NCBI RefSeq assembly: GCF_001718415.1
Contig: NZ_CP013378.1
Location: 1,240,001-1,304,000, forward strand
DNA length: 64,000 nucleotides
DNA from: Burkholderia pseudomultivorans
Lineage (GTDB): Bacteria > Pseudomonadota > Gammaproteobacteria > Burkholderiales > Burkholderiaceae
Direction: 5' to 3'
Part shown: piece after piece, positions 53,142 through 62,800 of the stretch
How positions within the stretch are numbered: position 1 is the stretch's first letter
Layout of the letters: each line of letters begins with the position of its first letter
The notes under the pieces: generated by a model
What the model was told of the DNA's origin: nothing
What the model saw: only the letters and a program-made list of their open reading frames with translations
Database searches by the model: none
Made by a program: the position numbers and the translations under genes

Positions 53142-54461
53142 ATGCAAAAGGTTACATCGCTCCCTGCGGACGACCGGATGTGCGGCTGGTATCACACGAG
53201 CCCGCCGCGCCTGCCGAGGCCATCCCACGCTGGCGAATCGACGGCGCGCTGGGCAGTCGTCGGCGCCGGATTCACCGGCTTGGCTGCCGCGCGTCAGCTC
53301 GCGCTTAATTTTCCGGACGACGAAATAATTCTTGTCGACGCTCAGGAAGTCGGATACGGCACGTCGGGGCGCAACGCTGGTTTCGCGATTGACCTGCCGC
53401 ATGATATCGGCGCGGACGACTACATCGGTGATATCCCGACCGCCAGAAACACACTGAAGCTGAACCTCCTCGGCCAGACGATCCTGCGCAACCTCGTATC
53501 GACGCACCGCATCGACTGCCAGTTGCACGCATCCGGAAAATACCAGGCAGCCGTGGCGGAGCGAGGCGTCGCGGTACTCGACGCATATCGGCGCGGCCTC
53601 GACAAGCTCGGACAAGCGTACGAAGTGATCGACGGCAAGGATCTGCCGGCACATATCGGTACCTCGTTCTACCGCAAGGGGCTGTTTACGCCCGGCACCG
53701 TGCTGGTCCAGCCGTCCGCCCTCGTGAAGGGACTGGCGGACTGCCTGCCGCCGAACGTCACGCTGTGCGAGAACACGCCGATCACCGGTGTCGACTACGG
53801 CGACAAGGTCGTACTCGCACATCGCAACGGCCGCATTACGGCCGACAAGCTGGTGCTGGCGAACAACGCCTTCGGCATGCGCTTCGGCTTTCTCGAACGC
53901 ACGATGCTGCCGGTGTTCCTGTATGCGAGCCTTACGCGGCCGCTGAGTACCGCGGAACAGGCCCGACTCGGCGGCAAGCCGTTCTGGGGCGTGATTCCTG
54001 CAGACCCGTTCGGCAGCACGCTGCGCCGCACGCACGACAACCGCATCCTGGTGCGCAACAGCTTCAGCTTCAATCCGGACGGCCGACCACGCGAGGCATA
54101 CCTGCCGCGCTTCGCGCAGCGGCATCGCCTGTCGTTCGAGCGCCGCTTCCCGATGCTGCCCGACGTCGAGTTCGAATACACGTGGAGCGGTTCGCTTGCG
54201 CTGTCGCACAACCACAAGGGATTTTTCGGACAGCTCGCACCGAACGTGTACGGCGCGCTGTGCTGCAACGGCCTCGGCATCACACGCGGCACCGTGACAG
54301 GCACGCTGCTCGCCGACTGGCTTGCTGGCAAGCGCAGCGACCTGACCGACTTCCTGCTCGCGACCTCTGGACCGAACCGGAATCCGCCCGAGCCGTTCCT
54401 GTCGATCGGCGTCAACGCGACCCTGTGGTGGGGGCAACGCAAGGCGGGACTCGAAAGCTGA
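53142..54461 (+). CDS. FAD-dependent amine/D-amino-acid oxidase-type oxidoreductase (DAO family)
   Basis: A 439-residue flavoprotein of the DAO family, closest in style to PuuB/OrdL-type amine oxidoreductases. It begins with a CGWYHTSP segment, then the dinucleotide fold VVGAGFTGLAAARQL and GYGTSGRNAGF. A C-terminal glycine-rich NGLGITRGT block binds FAD. It probably oxidises an amine or imino acid as the first step of the pathway completed by the DapA-family enzyme and the aldehyde dehydrogenase. ATG 53142 is used; the ribosome binding site is poor and a TTG at 53130 is possible. Confidence 0.85.
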   Translation: MQKVTSLPADDRMCGWYHTSPPRLPRPSHAGESTARWAVVGAGFTGLAAARQLALNFPDDEIILVDAQEVGYGTSGRNAGFAIDLPHDIGADDYIGDIPTARNTLKLNLLGQTILRNLVSTHRIDCQLHASGKYQAAVAERGVAVLDAYRRGLDKLGQAYEVIDGKDLPAHIGTSFYRKGLFTPGTVLVQPSALVKGLADCLPPNVTLCENTPITGVDYGDKVVLAHRNGRITADKLVLANNAFGMRFGFLERTMLPVFLYASLTRPLSTAEQARLGGKPFWGVIPADPFGSTLRRTHDNRILVRNSFSFNPDGRPREAYLPRFAQRHRLSFERRFPMLPDVEFEYTWSGSLALSHNHKGFFGQLAPNVYGALCCNGLGITRGTVTGTLLADWLAGKRSDLTDFLLATSGPNRNPPEPFLSIGVNATLWWGQRKAGLES

Positions 54462-54615
54462 ACCGGCTTCGGGCAGCCGCGCCGGCGGTCGTATCGACGT
54501 CCGGCCGGAGGCAATTCTCACGAACCGATCTGATTCGTCGGCCCGAATACGATAAGGAAAACGAAGTAAAGTCCGAACCGCATGTTCCGCGAACTTTCAT
54601 GGAAGGAGACAGGCA

Positions 54616-55947
54616 ATGCAGAAGCATCACTTATCCATCGAGGATGTTCCCCTCAACAGATTTCACCAGTTGCTCACCGTGCGTTCGGGCGGCGGCTGGC
54701 TGATGGACGGCTACGTGCTGAGCATCATCGGTGTCGCGATGGTGCAATTCTCGACCGAGCTCGACCTGAACAGCTTCTGGCAAGGGATGGTGGCCGCCTC
54801 CGCGCTGATCGGCATTTTCTTCGGCGGCTTCGCGGGCGGCTGGCTGAGCGATCGACTCGGCCGCCAGAAGCCCTATTTCTTCGGGCCGGTGATCTTCTTC
54901 GTCTGCTCGCTCGCACAGCTCTGGGTTCAGTCGGGCGAGGCCCTGTTCGTGCTGCGGTTTCTGATCGGCATCGGCGTCGGCATCGAATATCCGGTAGCAG
55001 GGTCGCTGCTCGTCGAATTCATGCCGCGCAAATATCGCGGCCCGCGCCTCGCCGCGCTGACGATCATCTGGTTCTTCGGTGCCGCGCTGGCCTACATCGT
55101 CGGCAACCTGATCCTCGGCACCGGCATGCACGATGCGTGGCGCTGGGTACTCGCGAGCCCGGCTGCGATCGGTCTCGTGCTGTTCATCGTGCGCATCGGT
55201 ACGCCCGAGTCGCCGCGCTGGCTGCTCAGCAAGGGCCGCATCGCTGAAGCGGACGCGGTGATCCGCAAGGTCTACGGTCCGTCGTTCTCCGTGCAGAATC
55301 TGCCCGAGGAACAGACCGACAAGAAGATTTCGCTGTGGGCGCTGCTGCATTCCGGGTACGGCAAACGCATGCTGTTCGTCACGGTGTTCTGGAGCTGCTC
55401 GGTGATCCCCGTATTCGCGGTCTATTCGTTCGCGCCGCGCGTGCTCGAAGCGCTGCACCTGACGGGCCAGTGGGAATCGCTCGGGTCGGTGGCGATCACG
55501 CTACTGTTCGTGGTCGGCTGCATTCTCGCGACGCGCATCATCAACACGCTCGGCCGGCGCGCGATGGTGATCCACAGCTTCCTGTGGTCCGGGCTGGCGC
55601 TGCTCGGCCTCGGCGCCTGTTCAGGCAGCTCCGCACTGCTGATTCTGGTGCTGTTCGGCGCCTATGCAGTGCTGATCGGCGGCGCGCAAGTGCTGCAACT
55701 GGTCTATCCGAACGAAATTTTCCCGACCGACATCCGCGCGTTCGCCGTCGGCATGGGCGCGTCGCTGTCGCGCATCGGCGCAGCGGTCGGCACGTGGCTC
55801 GTGCCGATTGCACTGCAGACCATCGGGATCGGCAACACGATGTACGCGGCCGCAGCCGTATCGTTCGTCGGTCTGATCGCGTCGCTCGCGCTGGCGCCGG
55901 AAACGCGATCGCTCAGCCTGCAGGAAGCTGCGTCGCTCAATCACTGA
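54616..55947 (+). CDS. MFS transporter (sugar-porter type)
   Basis: A 443-residue, 12-helix major facilitator protein of the sugar/aromatic-acid porter type. The GGWLSDRLGRQKPYF loop between helices 2 and 3, the FLIGIGVGIEYPVAGSLLVEFMPRKYRG block and PESPRWLLSKGR after helix 6 are diagnostic. It is likely the importer for the compound oxidised by the DAO-type enzyme upstream. AAGGAGA lies before ATG 54616. Confidence 0.88.
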   Translation: MQKHHLSIEDVPLNRFHQLLTVRSGGGWLMDGYVLSIIGVAMVQFSTELDLNSFWQGMVAASALIGIFFGGFAGGWLSDRLGRQKPYFFGPVIFFVCSLAQLWVQSGEALFVLRFLIGIGVGIEYPVAGSLLVEFMPRKYRGPRLAALTIIWFFGAALAYIVGNLILGTGMHDAWRWVLASPAAIGLVLFIVRIGTPESPRWLLSKGRIAEADAVIRKVYGPSFSVQNLPEEQTDKKISLWALLHSGYGKRMLFVTVFWSCSVIPVFAVYSFAPRVLEALHLTGQWESLGSVAITLLFVVGCILATRIINTLGRRAMVIHSFLWSGLALLGLGACSGSSALLILVLFGAYAVLIGGAQVLQLVYPNEIFPTDIRAFAVGMGASLSRIGAAVGTWLVPIALQTIGIGNTMYAAAAVSFVGLIASLALAPETRSLSLQEAASLNH

Positions 55948-56031
55948 ATCTCCATCGTCGGCGTGTCGCCGTCCGATGGACGTCGACACGCCGTTCGTCA
56001 ACACGTTCTTTCACCCCTGCGGAACTCCATC

Positions 56032-56940
56032 ATGAACTTCGAAGGCATCTATACCCCCGCCATCACGCCGCTGACCGACGCGGGCCAGATCGACAAGGCG
56101 GCCTTTGCCGAAGTGCTCGAATCGCTGATCGGCGCCGGTGTGCACGGCATCATCGTCGGCGGCTCGACCGGCGAATACTATGCGCATACCGCGCAGGAGC
56201 GCTTCGATCTCGGCGCATGGGCAAAAGACGTCATCGGCTCGCGCGTTCCGCTGGTTATCGGCACCGGCGCCGTGCGCACCGAAGATTCGGTCGAGTACGC
56301 AAAGGCCGCGAAGGCGATCAAGGCGGATGCAATCCTGATCGGTTCGCCGCCGTATGCGCTTCCCACGCAACAGGAAAACGCGGCCCACGCGCTGACGATC
56401 GACCGCGCGGCCGACCTGCCCGCGATGCTGTACAACTACCCGGCCCGAATGAGCGTGTCGATGGATCGCGAATTCTTCCGCACCGTATGCACGGCGTCGA
56501 AGAACTTCGTGGCGATCAAGGAAAGCTCGGGGCAGACTGCGCAACTGCACATGCTGGTTCGCGAGTTTCCGAACATCCGCGTTTCGTGCGGCTGGGACGA
56601 CCAGGCGCTCGAGTTCTTCGCATGGGGCGCGCGCAGTTGGGTATGCGCGGGTTCGAACTTCCTGCCGACCGAACACATCGCGCTATACGAGGCTTGCGCG
56701 ATCGAAAAGGACTTCGACAAGGGCCGCCGCATCATGTCCGCGATGCTGCCGCTGATGGATTTCCTCGAGAGCGGAAAATTCGTGCAGTCGATCAAGTACG
56801 GCTGCGAACTCGCGGGGTTGCGCACCGGCAGCGTACGCGCACCGCTCGGCCCGCTCGACGAGCAGGAAAAGCAGGCGCTGAAGGAAATCGTGGCCGGGGT
56901 CAGGCGCGAAGTCGCATCGATCATCGGAGGTGCCGCCTGA
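56032..56940 (+). CDS. DapA-family aldolase/dehydratase
   Basis: A 302-residue TIM-barrel enzyme of the dihydrodipicolinate synthase/N-acetylneuraminate lyase family. The Schiff-base lysine is K163 in FVAIKESSG, the proton-relay tyrosine Y136 is in MLYNYPAR, and the GGSTGEYY block binds the keto-acid carboxylate. In pathways with an amino-acid oxidase and an aldehyde dehydrogenase, such enzymes act as deaminating dehydratases or keto-acid aldolases. The substrate here is not known. Its stop overlaps the ATG of the aldehyde dehydrogenase (TGATG). Confidence 0.88.
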   Translation: MNFEGIYTPAITPLTDAGQIDKAAFAEVLESLIGAGVHGIIVGGSTGEYYAHTAQERFDLGAWAKDVIGSRVPLVIGTGAVRTEDSVEYAKAAKAIKADAILIGSPPYALPTQQENAAHALTIDRAADLPAMLYNYPARMSVSMDREFFRTVCTASKNFVAIKESSGQTAQLHMLVREFPNIRVSCGWDDQALEFFAWGARSWVCAGSNFLPTEHIALYEACAIEKDFDKGRRIMSAMLPLMDFLESGKFVQSIKYGCELAGLRTGSVRAPLGPLDEQEKQALKEIVAGVRREVASIIGGAA

Positions 56941-58442
56941 TGGCCGACCTGCTCACTGCCGCGCAGTACGCGGCGATCGCTGCGGAACTGCAGCTTCCGA
57001 ATCAGGCGTTCATCGACGGTGCGTTCCGCCCGTCGAGTTCAGGCGACACGTTCGCGACGACCAATGCCGCCACCAACACGATCCTGACCGAGATCGCCGC
57101 CTGCAACGCGGCGGACGTCGACGTCGCGGTCGCCAGCGCGCGACAGGCGTTCCGCGACGGGCGCTGGCGCCGAATGCCGCCTTCGCAACGCAAGTCGATC
57201 CTGCTCAAATTCGCGGATCTGCTCGAACGGCACGCGCACGAACTCGCCACGATGGAGAGTCTCGACAGCGGCAAGCCGATTCGCGAATGCCAGAACACCG
57301 ATGTGCCGGAAACGATCCATACGATTCGCTGGCATGCCGAGCTGATCGACAAGATCTACGACAGCACCGCGCCGACGGGCGCGAATGCGCTGGCGCTGGT
57401 CGTGCGTGAGCCGATCGGTGTCGTCGGCCTCGTGCTGCCGTGGAATTTCCCGCTGCTGATGCTCGCATGGAAGATCGGCCCGTCGCTGGCGGCCGGCTGC
57501 TCGATCGTCGTCAAACCAGCGAAGGAAACCACGCTGACCGCGTTGCGTGTCGCCGAACTGGCCCACGAGGCAGGCGTGCCGGCCGGCGTCTTCAACGTGC
57601 TGCCCGGCGGCGGCAAGGAAGTCGGCGAGCCGCTGGGCCGACACCCGGATGTGGACATGGTCAGTTTCACCGGCTCGACCGACACGGGCCGCCGCTTCCT
57701 CAACTATGCTGCCGAGTCCAATCTGAAGCGCATCGTGCTCGAATGTGGCGGCAAGAATCCGGCCGTCGTGATGCGCGATGCCGAGGATCTGGACGCAGTC
57801 GCGCAACACGTCGTCAACGGCGCGTTCTGGAACATGGGCGAGAACTGTTCGGCATCGTCGCGGCTGATCGTCCATGCCGACATCAAGGACGAACTGCTGC
57901 GGCGTATCGGCGTGCAGTTGCGCGAATGGAAGACCGGCAATCCGCTCGACCCGGACCACCGGCTCGGCTCGATGGTCAGCAAGGCGCACTTCGAAAAGGT
58001 GCGTTCGTATCTCGCGCACGTCGACGCCGAACGCCTGCGCGTCGCGTTCGGCGGCAGCACGGCCAACGACATTTTCGTCGAGCCGACCATCGTGGACGGC
58101 GTGCGACCGGACAGCCGGCTGTTTCGCGAAGAGATTTTCGGACCGGTGCTGTCGGTCACGACGTTCACCGATATCGAGGAGGCGATCGCACTCGCGAACG
58201 ATTCGGTCTATGGACTTGCCGCGTCGGTCTATACCGGCAGCCTGAATCACGCGATTCGCCTGTCGCGCGAGATCCGCGCCGGCGTCGTAACCGTCAACTG
58301 CTTCGGCGAAGGCGATGTCACGACACCGTTCGGCGGCTACAAGGAGTCCGGATTCGGCGGTCGTGACAAATCCGTCTGTGCGCACGATCAGTACACCGAG
58401 ATCAAGACCATCTGGATCGACGTGCCTGCGGCTGCCGCATAA
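56940..58442 (+). CDS. Aldehyde dehydrogenase (PuuC/betaine-aldehyde type)
   Basis: A 500-residue NAD(P)-dependent aldehyde dehydrogenase. The catalytic cysteine is C303 in NMGENCSASSRL, the general base E268 is in VLECGGKNP, and the cofactor-binding VLPWNFPLLM and SFTGSTDTGR blocks are intact. It probably oxidises the semialdehyde made by the upstream enzymes to an acid that enters central metabolism. Translational coupling with the DapA-family gene (TGATG) supports a two-step sequence. A strong terminator follows. Confidence 0.92.
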   Translation: MADLLTAAQYAAIAAELQLPNQAFIDGAFRPSSSGDTFATTNAATNTILTEIAACNAADVDVAVASARQAFRDGRWRRMPPSQRKSILLKFADLLERHAHELATMESLDSGKPIRECQNTDVPETIHTIRWHAELIDKIYDSTAPTGANALALVVREPIGVVGLVLPWNFPLLMLAWKIGPSLAAGCSIVVKPAKETTLTALRVAELAHEAGVPAGVFNVLPGGGKEVGEPLGRHPDVDMVSFTGSTDTGRRFLNYAAESNLKRIVLECGGKNPAVVMRDAEDLDAVAQHVVNGAFWNMGENCSASSRLIVHADIKDELLRRIGVQLREWKTGNPLDPDHRLGSMVSKAHFEKVRSYLAHVDAERLRVAFGGSTANDIFVEPTIVDGVRPDSRLFREEIFGPVLSVTTFTDIEEAIALANDSVYGLAASVYTGSLNHAIRLSREIRAGVVTVNCFGEGDVTTPFGGYKESGFGGRDKSVCAHDQYTEIKTIWIDVPAAAA

Positions 58443-58460
58443 GCACGTCGTATCATGCTG

Positions 58461-58504
58461 CCGGTCGCGGCCATTCGAAGAGTAGCCGCGACCGGCTATT
58501 TTCG
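58461..58504 (+). terminator. Terminator after aldehyde dehydrogenase
   Basis: GCCGGTCGCGGC (58461-58472) and GCCGCGACCGGC (58486-58497) form a perfect 12-bp stem with a 13-base loop, followed by TATTTTC. It lies 18 bp after the stop codon and should separate the operon from yddG. Confidence 0.8.
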
Positions 58505-58569
58505 TTCGCCCGGCAGTATGCACGCGGTGAACCGTTTCTTTCGGAGTGGAAATAAGTGGTAGTACAAGT

Positions 58570-59517
58570 ATGAGAAGCAAGGACAAGGCGACGCTGGCCG
58601 GCCTCGTCGCGATCCTGTTGTGGTCCTCGGTCGTCGCGCTCGTTCGCGGCCTCAGCGAAAGTCTCGGCGCGACCGGCGGCGCCGCGATGATGTATTCCGT
58701 CGCATCGGGGTTGCTGGCATTCACGATCGGCTTCCCGCGTCTGCGCGAGCTGCCGCGCAGCTATCTGCTGTGGGGCGGCGCGCTGTTCGTGGCGTACGAA
58801 CTGTGCCTGTCGCTGTCGATCGGATATGCGAGCGACAGCCGGCAGGCGATCGAAGTCGGGATGGTCAACTACCTGTGGCCGACCTTCACGCTCGCATCGG
58901 CGATCCTGTTCAACCGGCAGCGCGCGAACCTGCTGATCGTCCCCGGCTTCGCGCTGTCGATGCTCGGCATCGGCTGGGTGCTGGGCGGCGATCGCGGACT
59001 CGACCTGCCAGGCATGCTCGAAAACGTGAGAGTCAATCCGACAAGTTACGGCCTCGCGTTTCTCGGCGCGCTGATCTGGGCCGCGTATTGCACGGTGACG
59101 GCGCGCACCGCCAACGGCAAGAACGCGGTCACGCCGTTTTTCGTGCTCGTGTCCGTCGTGCTTTGGATCAAGTATTTCAGCGACGGCGGGGGCGCGATGA
59201 GGTTCGATCTTCATGCGATCGTCTATCTCATGCTCGCGGCCTGCGCGATGGGATTTGGCTATGCTGCGTGGAACACAGGAATCCTGCACGGCAATGTCAC
59301 GGTTATCGTTGGCGCATCGTACTTCACGCCGGTGATTGCGTCGGCGTTCGCGACGGCGCTGCTGCATGCACCGCTGTCAGCCGGGTTCTGGCAGGGCGCG
59401 CTGATGGTTTGCGGCGGATCGACTCTGTGCTGGCTGGCGACGCGCGGCGGACACGCGAAGGTACCGACACAGTCAAAAGCCGGCGCACACGCTCGAAGCG
59501 GTTGCCAGGAATGTTGA
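58570..59517 (+). CDS. yddG: Aromatic amino acid exporter YddG (EamA/DMT superfamily)
   Basis: A 315-residue, ten-helix inner-membrane transporter that resembles E. coli YddG along its whole length: the start KATLAGLVAILLWSSVVALVRG, the QAIEVGMVNYLWP helix, GALIWAAYCTVT, AAWNTGILHGNVT and FWQGALMVCGGS. YddG exports aromatic amino acids and has been linked to paraquat resistance. The extra C-terminus (about 20 residues) is not conserved. ATG 58570 matches the usual start; a GTG at 58546 is also in frame. A terminator separates it from the aldehyde dehydrogenase, so it likely has its own promoter. Confidence 0.88.
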   Translation: MRSKDKATLAGLVAILLWSSVVALVRGLSESLGATGGAAMMYSVASGLLAFTIGFPRLRELPRSYLLWGGALFVAYELCLSLSIGYASDSRQAIEVGMVNYLWPTFTLASAILFNRQRANLLIVPGFALSMLGIGWVLGGDRGLDLPGMLENVRVNPTSYGLAFLGALIWAAYCTVTARTANGKNAVTPFFVLVSVVLWIKYFSDGGGAMRFDLHAIVYLMLAACAMGFGYAAWNTGILHGNVTVIVGASYFTPVIASAFATALLHAPLSAGFWQGALMVCGGSTLCWLATRGGHAKVPTQSKAGAHARSGCQEC

Positions 59518-59813
59518 CGTGAATGGACCGCCGGCGGCGACATGTCGACGCCGATAGATTCACCGGCCGACGCGCCCGCTGTTTGCCGCTATCGCGCACT
59601 GCCCTGAACGCGCGAACGTTGTCCGTCGCAATCAATCGGTACGACGCCTGACTGACAGCACGATCCGATGTGCCGGACTTGAATGCAAAGCGGCGCAACA
59701 CCGAGACAAGTCAGCAGGAAGCTTCCGAATCGTCATCCCGCCGCGCGCCTCGGTGACGCGCCCGAGTATTCCCGACCGCCCATCGAATGCGGCGGCCGGG
59801 ACATCCGTGTCGC
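59518..59813. other. Intergenic region between convergent genes
   Basis: About 296 bp between the stops of yddG and the leftward glycine-rich repeat gene. No gene, strong hairpin or repeat was recognised in it. Confidence 0.3.
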
Positions 59814-62800
59814 TTACTTTCTCGACAGCGGCGCCGTAAGCGAGGTGACGAGCGACGTCACCGGCGCAAGCAGGCCGCCGCCAGACGCAGCACCGCCGCC
59901 TTGCGCGGAGTTGCTGTTCAGCGAGACCGCCAGTGCGGGGACCACGCCGGCCACCGATCCGACTGCCGAACCGACGGAATGCACCGCCGCGTTGGCGATC
60001 GTCGCGCCACCGGAGACGAGCGCGCCGACCGCATTGGTCGCGCCTCCGACCGCACCGGATGCCGTGCCGCCGTTGAGCGCGACACTCAGTGCCGGCAGAG
60101 TGCCAGCCACCGCGCCGGTCGTGCCGGTGACGGTGTTCGCCAGCGTGCCCGCAAGGCCTGTCGTGACCGTCGCGAGGGATCCGGCCGCACCGGTTGCGCC
60201 GGTGATGACGCCGGTTCCGGAGCCGATGACGCCACCAGCGCCGCTCGTGGCAGGCCCGATCAGCGAAGTCACCGCCGATGCGATCGGCGTGATCGCCGCC
60301 GTGCCGCTGCCGGCGATCCCGGTTACCGCGCCGGACGTCGCGCCAATTGCGCCGGTGGCAGCCCCGACCGGCAGCGAGCCGCCAAGGGACCCGACGACGC
60401 TCGTGATCGGCGTAATCAGCGCGCCACCGTTGCCCGCGGCCCCCGTAACGGCGTTGACGACGCCCGTGCCGGTGCTGCCGAGCGTTCCAACGACGCCACC
60501 CAGGCCGCCGATCGGACCGCCGGCGCCGCCAACGCCGCCCAGCGTCCCGGTCAACGTACCGAGCGCGCCGGTGGCCGAGTTGGCTACGGTGCTGACGACT
60601 CCGCCAAGGCCGCCTGCTGTGCCGCCGATGCCGCCTGCACCGCCAAGTGCTCCGGTCAACGTTCCGACTGCACCGGTTGCCGTGTTAGCGACCGTGCCAA
60701 CGACACCGCCGAGGCCACCCGCTGCGCCACCCACACCGCCAACGCCGCCCAATGCTCCGGTCAACGTTCCGACCGCGCCCGATGCCGTATTGGCGACCGT
60801 GCCGACGACACCGCCGAGGCCGCCCGCTGCGCCACCGGCACCGCCAGCGCCGCCCAGTACTCCCGTCAACGTCCCGACCGCGCCCGTTGCCGAGTTGCCG
60901 ACCGTGCCGACGACACCGCCGACGCCGCCCGCTGCGCCACCGACACCACCAACGCCGCCGAGTGCTCCGGTCAACGTCCCGACCGCGCCCGTTGCCGTGT
61001 TGGCCACCGTACCGACAACACCGCCGAGGCCGCCCGCTGCGCCACCGACACCGCCAACGCCGCCAAGTGCTCCGGTCAACGTCCCGACTGCGCCCGTTGC
61101 CGTGTTGGCCACCGTGCCAACGACACCGCCAAGGCCACCGGCCGGATCGCCGTTGCCGCCCAAAGCGCCCGTCACTGTGCCGATCACGCCGCCAAGACCA
61201 CCAGCAGGATTGCCATTGCCACCGAGCGCCCCCGTCACCGTACCGATCACGCCGTCCAAGCCACCGGTCGGATTCCCGCTACCGCCGACACCACCCAAGG
61301 CGCCTGTCACGGTACCGACTGCACCGGTTGCTGCATTGGCAACCGTGCCGACGACTCCACCGAGACCGCCAGCGGGATTTCCGGTGCCGCCGAGCCCACC
61401 CAGGGCGCCAGTCACCGTGCCGACCACACCGCCAAGGCCACCGGCCGGATTCCCGCTACCGCCGACGCCACCCAGGGTGCCGGTCACGGTACCGACGGTC
61501 CCCGTTGCTGCATTGGCAATCGTGCCGACGACTCCACCGAGACCGCCAGTCGGATCACCGCTGCCGCCCAATGCGCCTGTCACGGAGCCAATCACGCCGC
61601 CCAGACCGCCGGTCGGATTGCCGCTGCCACCGACACTACCCAGTGCGCCGGATACGGTACCGAGCGCGCCGGTTGCCGTGTCGGCTACCGTCCCGACGAC
61701 TCCGCCAAGGCCGCCGGCCGGGTTGCCGTTACCGCCCAATGCCCCGGTGACCGTGCCAATCACCCCGCCGAGACCGCCAGCCGGATTACCGTTGCCACCG
61801 AGGCCACCCAACGCACCAGTCACGGTGCCGACCACACCGCCGAGCCCCCCCGTCGGATCACCGCTGCCACCAACGCCGCCCAGCGCACCCGTTACCGTAC
61901 CGACCGCACCGGTCGCCGCATTGGCCACCGTACCGACAACACCACCAAGGCCACCGGTCGCACCACCACTTCCGCCGATGCCACCCAGCGCACCAGTCAC
62001 CGTGCCGACCACACCGCCGAGACCACCCGTCGGATCACCGCTGCCACCAACGCCGCCCAGCGCACCCGTCACCGTACCGACCGCACCGGTCGCCGCATTA
62101 GCCACCGTACCGACGACACCACCAAGGCCCCCGGTCGAACCACCACTTCCGCCGATGCCACCCAACGCCCCGGTCACCGTACCGACCACGCCACCGAGAC
62201 CACCCGTCGGATCACCGCTGCCACCAACGCCACCCAGCGCACCCGTTACCGTACCGACCGCACCGGTCGCCGCGTTGGTCACCGTACCGACGACACCACC
62301 AAGGCCACCGGTCGCACCACCACTTCCGCCGATGCCACCCAGCGCCCCCGTCACCGTACCGACCACGCCACCGAGGCCACCCGTCGGATCACCGCTGCCA
62401 CCAACGCCGCCCAGCGCACCCGTTACCGTACCGACCGCACCGGTCGCCGCGTTGGTCACCGTACCGACGACACCACCAAGACCACCGGTCGAGCCACCAC
62501 TTCCCCCGATTCCACCCAGCGCACCCGTCACCGTACCGACCACGCCACCGAGACCACCCGTCGGATCACCGCTGCCACCAACGCCGCCCAGCGCACCCGT
62601 TACCGTACCGACGACACCACCAAGGCCACCGGTCGCACCACCACCTCCGCCGATGCCACCCAACGCCCCCGTCACCGTACCGACCACGCCGCCGAGACCA
62701 CCTATCGGATCCCCGCTGCCACCAACGCCGCCCAGTGCACCCGTTACCGTACCGACGACACCACCAAGACCACCGGTCGAGCCACCACTCCCGCCGATGC

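Noticed and set aside
54535..54560. CGATAAGG near 54550 as another TetR site
   Set aside because: Only one half of the palindrome is present, so it was not counted with the five sites.
53142..58442. Firm assignment to trans-4-hydroxyproline degradation
   Set aside because: The gene set is similar, but the hydroxyproline epimerase is missing and the oxidase resembles amine oxidoreductases.
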